Shown here in pieces: positions 56,961-64,000 of a stretch of 64,000 nucleotides of DNA (position 1 is its first letter; each line of letters begins with the position of its first letter). The stretch comes from Glebionis coronaria. Lineage: Eukaryota > Streptophyta > Magnoliopsida > Asterales > Asteraceae. The notes below the pieces were generated by a model, which saw nothing but the letters and a program-made list of their open reading frames with translations, did not search any database and was not told the origin of the DNA. Location: positions 399,424,433-399,488,432 of the forward strand of contig CM046878.1 in assembly GCA_025667525.1 (NCBI GenBank). The letters are read 5' to 3'. The position numbers and the translations under genes were made by a program.

Positions 56961-57080
56961 TAAAAAGCACATCTAGATTAGCGGTAGTTCCCTTAACCCT
57001 CCAGCGAGAGGTCTAGGGTTCGAGTCCTGCTACGGGTGATGCTTTTTGCCTTTTTTTCTTTTTTTATTTTTTTCTTTTTT
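56961..57080 (+). repeat. tRNA-like or SINE-like segment inside the LTR
   Basis: GGTTCGAGTCC at 57017-57027 matches the Pol III B box. TTAGCGGTAGTTCC at 56979-56992 resembles an A box at roughly tRNA spacing. The unit is flanked by an inverted repeat (AAAAAGCA and TGCTTTTT) and followed by a T-rich tail at 57040-57080. It could be a tRNA relic, a SINE head or chance. A standard cloverleaf cannot be drawn well, as the T stem has only three or four pairs. Confidence 0.35.
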
Positions 57081-58354
57081 AACACAAACTGTGACCTTAA
57101 TTAGCTCATAAACACAATCAAACTTCCTTTTTTAGCCAAGATTTAAACAATGATTAAGCAAAAACGTGGCCTGGTTTATTGTTGAACACAAGCAGTTGCT
57201 ATGTGTTCTTGCTTTACTTCACAAATGGAAAAGAACACCAAGAGGGCTTGGTGTATGGCTTATTTGGTGATGTATTATGGACAGGGGGGCACCCTTGTGC
57301 TTATTGAAGCACAAGGAGTCACAAACAAGCAATTAACAATCACTTACCACAAATAAATCTCACAATTAAGGCACACACAGGCAATGTTAAGTTGCTGTGA
57401 TAATTTTAACAGGTCAGTGGACTATTTGCTAAACCCATACAACCTAACACTTAACAGTTTACAAGATCTAAGCACCAAAAATCATGAAAAACAAGCAGAT
57501 TATGGTTATGCAGATTTTTTAAGCTCACTTTTCCTTTTTTATCTCACACTTAGCTTCAAAACTTGATCCAAACTCACCACAAACTGACACCCTAACTTTC
57601 TCAATCTATTTTAAAAACTCTAACACGTTTTCAAAAGCAATCAATGAATTTGTGCCCTGCTAAAACATAGATCCAAACACCCTGTTATTTTTGTGAATCC
57701 AAAATTTTCAAACCATAACACTTACAAACTTACTCAAACTGGTTAAAAACTATCCTATCATGCATATAAGAACTTAATAACACTAATCAAGCAGATTCTA
57801 CAACACTTAGCACATAAGCATGAAAAATCACATAAGCTACCACTTTTCTGAACTTTCAAAAAGGAAGCAAGGATTACCTTAGGGCATTACATCCAAAGCC
57901 CTAGTGGATGATAAATCCACCTCCTATACCAACTCGGGTTGGTGCTGAAACAAGGATCAACAACCTTCAATCCTGAAAAAGAAAATCAAAGAAAAAAAAG
58001 AAACAAGCAATATCTCATATATTCTGTTTTCTATATTATTCCTTAAAAACTTTTCTCAAAAACTTTGAAACCTAAAACTCACGTTTTAAAAACACTAACA
58101 ATCACAAAAACACAAATTTATATTCCACTTTCACTTCACACAAATTTGTGTTTTCTAGATTCTGACCAAACTTTTTGAATTTTGGAACCTCAAACAAATC
58201 TTTCAAATTAAGAATGGAACTCAGTTAATTGCATTACTCACACCAAACTTTTTATAAAAGATAAAAGGATCAAACACCAACTTTATATTATAAAAAAGGA
58301 ATTACAAAAGGATTTGCAAAAACTGGAACAAAGGGCATTACACATGTTGTAAGC

Positions 58355-58364
58355 TCCTTTTATA
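58355..58364 (-). promoter_or_regulatory. TATA box in Athila-like LTR, minus strand
   Basis: TATAAAAGGA read on the minus strand (plus-strand TCCTTTTATA), about 1.07 kb from the U3 end. The best promoter candidate in this LTR. Confidence 0.5.
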
Positions 58365-59426
58365 GACTAACTAGGAACATTCTAGGACTATGAATAAAAA
58401 AAATACATAACTTAAACCCTAATACTGGAAAATCCGATTTTGCCCCTTTGGAAAAGTCTTCAATTTGGTCAAAAGTGCTCCCATGTGAAATGCCAGTTGG
58501 AATCTTTGATCATGGACGTTCAAAACGACTTGGAGGCCAAGTAGTAGCATCTCCTTCGTTGGTTGTGTCGGATTTTGGTTTTGGGGTGAAAAGGACTTGG
58601 CAGGGGAAGGCTGTGGAGGGTCCCACAGCGCATGTGGTCATGTTTTTAGAGGTGGGAAAGGGTGACGTGGACATTAATCAGGAATCTGGAGCATCTTAGG
58701 GTTTAACCCTTTGTTTTTGGATTAATTGAAACTGGAGGGTGATTAGGGTTTATGGTGGATTAGGCTGAGTTTTTAATCCAAATTGGGCAAACACGAATTT
58801 CAATTCGTGTTATGGTGGGAAAGGTTAGTTAGTGGGGGTTTTGACCAATCTTGACCAAGTTTAATTAAAAACCGGGTATAAGGGTAATGGGCTAAGGGGT
58901 GTATTGGGCTAAAGTTGGGGTTTGACATTACCAGTCCCTTTAAAACGTGGTCACTTGTTAAATTGGTTGCATGGTTAGTCTAAACCATTAAGTCCTTCAC
59001 AAAGTCAGTTAAAATCAATTTGCAAAACAAGTCCTTTTGATCATTTGACTAACTCTTGCTCATTTAAACATTTTCCAAGGGCATTTCTTGTCAAATCTTC
59101 ATTCTTCAAGGATCACACTTGCATAATTAACATTTTTGAGGGTTAATTATGACAAGTTCTTCAAAGATGAGGGGCCATTTTTGCCAATTCTTCAAACTTG
59201 AGGGGTCTTTTTGCAAATTTACATAAATGAGCTTGGTTCATTGTGCGTCTTCGTTTCCCGTGTTCGTTTTTGAATGATTCTTGTGATCTTTTGCCAATTC
59301 CTCAATATCCGTACCTAAAAATACACAAGTAACAAACACGAGCATATATTTGGCAGTTTCAATGATATTTAATGCATTTTAAGTCCGATTTGGACGATGA
59401 GACCATGTATAAAAGCAGTCTCATCA

Positions 59427-59440
59427 CTCCCCCATACTAA
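59427..59440 (-). promoter_or_regulatory. Polypurine tract of the Athila-like element
   Basis: On the minus strand TTTAGTATGGGGGAG abuts the LTR start TGATGAG. Two more copies of TAGTATGGGGG occur at 60811-60823 and 60867-60879. Confidence 0.7.
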
Positions 59441-61276
59441 ACCATTGTCGTGCCCTCACGCAATGCTAGAATAAAGAATCGTCACAACTACAAAATTTAA
59501 TTTATTCACTTTTATTGAAATGATAACTAGCTACACTACACTATTACTACTACTTTTGTTATAGACATAATGTATGATTTTCATCGCAAAATGGGACGTT
59601 TAGGTTCATAGAACAAGAACACGTGAATGCTTCGTTAGAAATAATTTTGTCGTCCTCGATTTTCACCTTAATTCCATGCCAAGCGTGCAACGAGATCATT
59701 GTCATTATAAGTTAGTAATGCTAACACTACTCATATGCCCTAATCACGTACTTATTCTCCCATTATTCCTAAGTTGTATCTCTTATATTTTATTTTGTCT
59801 TAATGATCACGAGGATACATCATTGACTTATGCGATAATAGAGATTTAGGTCTAAAAATAGAGTCCTAACGGTGTAACTAAGACCATCAAATCAATAACC
59901 CCTCCTAATAGACAACGATGTTAAAAAATTAAGTTGACAAGAAGAATCGATAAACACGGTTTTATAACGGTTTTGAACATGAGACTTATTACCAAGACTT
60001 TTATACGCCCCCTAACGGAAGGGCCTTATTATCTTTGGTTTACCTCCATCTTTTATTCAACTTCGCCATGAAGCTTTTATTATGACTTCGGTCTTGCCTT
60101 GCCTTTTATTATCCGCCTCATCGGTGGTTTTATTAGCCAAAGACGTATATCCTCACGCTAAAGCGAATTTTGGATCTTTAAAGCTTCGAAGATTAAGGCT
60201 TGATTCACTTTCAATTTTGCATAGATTTTAGGCCTTGTGGGGCTTCAAATTGTTTGCTTGATTTAGGTGAGCACTTGAAATCTTATTATTGGGTGAAGCT
60301 TTCGATTATTGGGGTTGCCAATACTTCAAAACCGTGACGCTGGCGATACCTTAATGTCTTCCCAATTTAATTACACGGAAGCTACTAGAAAAGACTAGAA
60401 ACCCAACAATCAAAACTAAACCGCTAAATCAATATTTATTAAGCAAAAAATATATACAAGCGAAGGGAGAATAAGCAAACAACGAGAACACATGAGTTTT
60501 TGAAAGAATACGAGTACTCTACGTTTAGCATAGTAACTTATAATTAACTCTATCATTTCTCGTCCTCATTTAAGAGACTTAGCCTAATGTGTAGTTAAGG
60601 AATCAAAGCTAAGTGCTCAACACGCACGGTCGAGTCAAAAATTACTCTTATTCTCGCCATCGGAAAATCTACATTCGTGTCTTAAACACTTATGAAACAT
60701 GAGAAAAATTTTAAAATTTGGCCATTTTTAGCCTTATTTTGCAAGAAAACGATAACAAAACGATAAACTTTGGAAAGCGTGAAGGTTTGGCAAGGCAAGT
60801 ATCTATTCACCCCCCCATACTAAAGTTAAACATTGTCCTCAATGTTTCGAGTCCAGGGGTACAAACACCCCCATACTAGAGACGTAGTTGAATGCATAAT
60901 CTAGCATGGAAAGGGTGTAACCATTAAGTAATAGCCGTTTATGAAGTGTGCTAAAAACCTAAGGTTAGAACATAAAAGGATATATCATATGGATATTGGG
61001 AAAGGCCTCCAAAGCAAACGATCGAGTGCTCCCATGAAACGAACACGAGAGGCTCCAATCGTGAAGATGATGATCTAAAAGACACAATGCACAAACAACC
61101 ACGGAACAAAGGTTGGAAGGGCACAAATCCCCTCACATTAAACTAATTAGAAAGCAATAATATGTACATGGATAAGCATGGGTCTCCCCCACGAGGCACC
61201 TTGTTTTTGATAACTGAGTCAAAAGCTCGACTCGAATCCCCATAAATGTGATCATTTAGGGATAATCATGGTATGG
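59441..61276 (-). other. 3' untranslated region of the Athila-like element
   Basis: No gene recognised. Two extra polypurine-like sites are present (60811 and 60867). The ORF at 60951-61136 has no recognisable motif. An autonomous Athila element would carry RT and integrase between protease and the polypurine tract; nothing of them is visible here. Confidence 0.55.
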
Positions 61277-64000
61277 TCAATTTTTGGTGGGGCTTACATG
61301 ATAAACAAGGCCCAAAAGTACGTGGAGTACTGATAAACGTATACCGGGGTCAAAGATAGCGTCTTCGTTTTCGGATGAAAGACGAGACAACACAACTCCA
61401 ACACGCATCCCAATGGGATAGAAGAAAATAGGAGAGAAGAAATAGAAGGGTGGGACAATGGGTAAGGCAAAACATTGAGCTACTCGAGGTAGACTCGCAC
61501 CAATCAAATGAAAAGATTTTCCATTTATTGCATCGGTGGAAGACCGAGATTTCCCTATATAAGCAATTCCAGGATCAAATATCTCGTCCTCGGTGGAGAA
61601 AGGGGAGGGAACATAAGGGGCTTCCCCCACACTAGGTCCACACAAAGCATCGTCAAAAGGAGAAGACGAGCTTGTAGTACTCAAGACACGCGGTGATGAC
61701 GGAGTTAGAATTGTAGAAAAACCTTTTAAATTAGATTCAAAATCTTTTCCTTTTTCATCTTTTACACTCTCCTCGTGAAAACCCGATTTAATTATGTCAA
61801 AAATATTTGGTGTATCTAAAACAATGTTAGTCACACTAAAAATTCTCACATTTTGAAATCTTTTTGGTTTAGGTGGTGGCAAGTTTTCAAATCTTTTGTC
61901 AACAAAGAAAACCTCCCCATCGGGATCAACGTATTCATCATCCGAAGAATCACTCGAGATTGGAATCATAGGCTTAACACTCTTAACCTCCATCGGCGGA
62001 GGGGACGGAACTTCATTTTTATCAACTCCTAAAACTCTATTGGAAATCTTTTGACAAATGCTTTTGGTGGAATCGACATTGTACAAAGATGTGATCGAAT
62101 AAACATGAGAAAGAGTGGAGTTTTGGGTTGCATTAATGACGAGTTCTTCCTCATTGAAACGAAGAGTGATTTTTCTTGCATGCACATTGATAAGTGCTCT
62201 CGAGGTATCCAAAAAAGATCGACCTAAAATTAACGGAACTTTAGGATCGATGGGAATATCAACAACAATGAAGTCCACGGGATAATAGAATTTCCCAACT
62301 TTCACAAAGACGTCCTCGGCAACTCCATAAGCTAGAATCGTAGAATGATCGGCCATTTCGATTGACATTCTTGAAGGAGTGAGATTTGGAAGATTGAGCG
62401 ATTTAAAAATCTCAAGAGGCATCAAATTAATACTAGCACCAAGATCGGCCAAGGCGTAGCATTCTTCCATGTCTTGGATAGCACATGGGATTAAAAACTT
62501 TCCAGGATCACCGACTTTTTGAGGTATGCGGCTTAGAAAAACCGAAGAACAACTAGACGATTTTTGCAATTTCTCTTTGTTATTCAACATACTTTTGAAG
62601 TTTGCGGCAAATCGAGGCATCATGACTAAGGCGTCGGCAAAACTTATATTGAAATGCAAGTCACGAAACATTTTCATAAAAAGTTCAAATTGATAATTAT
62701 TTCGTTCTTGTGCCTTTTCCTTGTCTCGTCTTGAAGGGTAGGGTAAAGGTGGTGTGGGTTGGGGCAAATTAGGCATAGGCATCGGCCTTGGAATCTCGGG
62801 TTCCATGATGGGTATTGGTTCAACCGTAGGTGTGGTTTGAGCGGTACTTCGTGGGCTTGCTATGTGCTCCTTTTCAACCACAACCTCGGGTTCTTTCTCT
62901 TTTTCCTTCTCCATAGAAGTACTTGGACGAGAAATGGGTTCTTTGAATGTTTTACCACTACGAGTTGCAATAACCTTCAATTCTCCCTTCGGGTTCACGA
63001 TGGTATCACTAGGAAGACCACCCGAAGAAGAGGGCTTACACATGATAGCTTCAAACATTTTAGCCATTCGGTCTTCAAACTTAGATTGCCTAGCATCCGC
63101 TTTTAACAACTCTTGCTTAATCTCATGTTGTCCTTGCTCCATTTTTTGTTGATTTTGTTGGAGTCGTGTGACATTTCCTTCCATTTTATTAGCATGAGTT
63201 TTAAGTTCATTAGCAAGTTCGTTTTTAATCTCGTTTTTCAACTCGGATCTTAAGCTAACCATTTCACGTTGCATGTTGTCAAATTTAGCATCATTAGCCT
63301 TAGCATAATTCAAAAACTCTCCTTGAAGATTTTTGGTGTGATCGTTTTGAAAACCTTGGGCATTGTTTTGAAAATCACGGTTTTGGTTTTGGTTAGAAAT
63401 TTGCCCATTTCCACTTTGGTAATTACCTTTGTTATAGTTCCTTTGATTTCCTTGGTAATTTCCACCTTGGTTGTTGTTGTTGCGATAATTATTAGCATTT
63501 TGATTGGATGGAGCTTGATTTGAACGTGAACCTTGACCGATTTGGTTATAAGTTCCCGTGGCTACAAAAGCATTCGAAGTGTTACCATCCGCGGTAATGC
63601 ACTCGGAAAGATCATGAGCTCCCCCACACGACAAACAACTCTTATAAACCGCTTTAACCGAAGCGGTGTTGGAAGCTTCTTGAGCCTTCCAATGGGACAT
63701 AAGGTTAGCAAATCTATCGAAAAATCGGTTTTCTTCATTTGCTTCATCATGTAATGCATTGATACTTTGAGACGATGATGAGCCCCTTTTGGCAACACTC
63801 GGTGTGTGACGAGGGCTATAAACCTTAGACCTATTCTCGATTATGACCAAAGCTTCTTCAACCGTTTTACACAAAAAATTACCACCCGCGGCGGCATTTA
63901 AATAATCTCTTTCATGATCGTTAAGTCCATTGTAAAACGTGTCGATTTGGTGCAAATCGGAAAAACCATGATGAGGACATTCATGTAACATCTCCTTAAA
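61277..64000 (-). CDS. Athila-like gag-protease polyprotein, open, 5' end outside the window
   Basis: A single frame of over 900 codons with no stop, still open at the window edge; the Met at 63991 is internal. Visible parts, numbered from that Met: Gag C-terminal region (FYNGLNDHERDYLNAAA, 19-35); zinc knuckle CLSCGGAHDLSEC at 119-131; an Asn/Gln/Gly-rich tract at about 155-215; a long Lys/Glu-rich coiled coil at about 225-320; a Pro-rich linker; and an aspartic protease around 510-600 (ADLGASINLMPLEIFKSL, then VPLILGRSFLDTSRALINV). The tail beyond 700 is acidic, followed by a hydrophobic segment (YFFSPIFFYPIGMRVGVVL) and ends with a second copy of the IFDPGI motif. Protease catalytic Asp is present. 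This is the only long undamaged ORF in the window. Confidence 0.85.
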   Translation of the reverse strand, partial: FKEMLHECPHHGFSDLHQIDTFYNGLNDHERDYLNAAAGGNFLCKTVEEALVIIENRSKVYSPRHTPSVAKRGSSSSQSINALHDEANEENRFFDRFANLMSHWKAQEASNTASVKAVYKSCLSCGGAHDLSECITADGNTSNAFVATGTYNQIGQGSRSNQAPSNQNANNYRNNNNQGGNYQGNQRNYNKGNYQSGNGQISNQNQNRDFQNNAQGFQNDHTKNLQGEFLNYAKANDAKFDNMQREMVSLRSELKNEIKNELANELKTHANKMEGNVTRLQQNQQKMEQGQHEIKQELLKADARQSKFEDRMAKMFEAIMCKPSSSGGLPSDTIVNPKGELKVIATRSGKTFKEPISRPSTSMEKEKEKEPEVVVEKEHIASPRSTAQTTPTVEPIPIMEPEIPRPMPMPNLPQPTPPLPYPSRRDKEKAQERNNYQFELFMKMFRDLHFNISFADALVMMPRFAANFKSMLNNKEKLQKSSSCSSVFLSRIPQKVGDPGKFLIPCAIQDMEECYALADLGASINLMPLEIFKSLNLPNLTPSRMSIEMADHSTILAYGVAEDVFVKVGKFYYPVDFIVVDIPIDPKVPLILGRSFLDTSRALINVHARKITLRFNEEELVINATQNSTLSHVYSITSLYNVDSTKSICQKISNRVLGVDKNEVPSPPPMEVKSVKPMIPISSDSSDDEYVDPDGEVFFVDKRFENLPPPKPKRFQNVRIFSVTNIVLDTPNIFDIIKSGFHEESVKDEKGKDFESNLKGFSTILTPSSPRVLSTTSSSSPFDDALCGPSVGEAPYVPSPFSTEDEIFDPGIAYIGKSRSSTDAINGKSFHLIGASLPRVAQCFALPIVPPFYFFSPIFFYPIGMRVGVVLSRLSSENEDAIFDPGIRLSVLHVLLGLVYHVSPTKN

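Larger units (their letters stand above)
55760..59426 (-). repeat. 3' LTR of the Athila-like element (about 3.7 kb)
   Basis: On the minus strand begins TGATGAGACTGC next to the polypurine tract and ends ...CTACATCA, giving a TGATG/CATCA terminal repeat. A TATAAAAGG box is read on the minus strand at 58355-58364. Most of the body (55950-56900) is very A-rich and holds no gene. A tRNA-like segment lies at about 56960-57080. The small ORF at 58448-58699 on the plus strand is antisense to U3 and looks spurious. Confidence 0.7.
55760..64000 (-). mobile_element. Athila-like non-autonomous element (3' LTR, gag-protease), partial
   Basis: From the window edge leftward on the minus strand: open gag-protease ORF, 1.85 kb untranslated region, polypurine tract, 3' LTR 55760-59426. 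No RT, RNase H or integrase lies between protease and LTR, so this copy relies on enzymes supplied by another element. The insertion cuts the copia integrase; the target site would be ATCAC (55755-55759). The 5' LTR is outside. Confidence 0.75.

Noticed and set aside
58448..58699. 83-codon plus-strand ORF
   Set aside because: Antisense inside the LTR U3 region, with no known motif.

Overview
This is a 64 kb stretch of plant nuclear DNA made almost entirely of nested, mostly decayed transposable elements. I found no intact host gene. The evidence for a plant is tRNA-primed Ty1/copia and Ty3/gypsy elements of plant lineages, AT-rich Helitron ends, and relic exons of two plant gene families (TOPLESS and class III peroxidase). 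The extra ORF after copia pol and the tail of the last gag-protease ORF resemble retrotransposon proteins I remember from Asteraceae. That family assignment is an inference from memory, not a search result.

Layout. 1-6534: decayed Ty3/gypsy element with a 2.9 kb 3' LTR (family G1). 6535-9176: non-coding, with a possible second LTR on the minus strand. 9177-10636: truncated minus-strand G1 LTR ending in (TA)n. 10637-15496: Helitron-like element carrying one TOPLESS-type exon. 15497-15728: (TA)n. 15729 onward: the 3' end of a second, minus-strand Helitron. 16460-28164: complete but inactivated Ty1/copia element with a 5-bp target duplication AACTC, containing gag, pol and an extra ORF. 28170-32714: non-coding DNA with a peroxidase exon relic, a hAT-type MITE with an 8-bp target duplication, and an unidentified multi-exon relic. 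32715 onward: an Athila/Tat-type gypsy element (5' LTR, tRNA-Asp-type primer site, gag, protease, RT, RNase H, integrase) running to 50108. Its RT is split by a complete minus-strand G1 element (38068-48481, target duplication GTATC). Its integrase is cut at 50109 by a minus-strand copia element (50109-55759). That copia is in turn cut at 55760 by a minus-strand Athila-like element with a 3.7 kb LTR and a long open gag-protease ORF reaching the window edge.

Insertion order read from the nesting: the plus-strand Athila/Tat element came first, then the G1 element and the copia element into it independently, then the second Athila-like element into the copia. On the left, two Helitron ends abut a (TA)n tract of the type found inside G1 LTRs.

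The most unusual signal is in the 16460-28164 copia element. A nine-base motif close to RCGYTGACA recurs 38 times on the plus strand in clusters with 21-base spacing. The clusters lie in both LTRs, gag, the integrase-RT linker, the non-coding gap and the extra ORF. Where translated it gives a seven-residue repeat around Val-Asp-Lys/Arg. The spacing 21-21-15-21-21 is identical in the 5' LTR and the extra ORF, and 21-21-15-21 appears in the pol linker.
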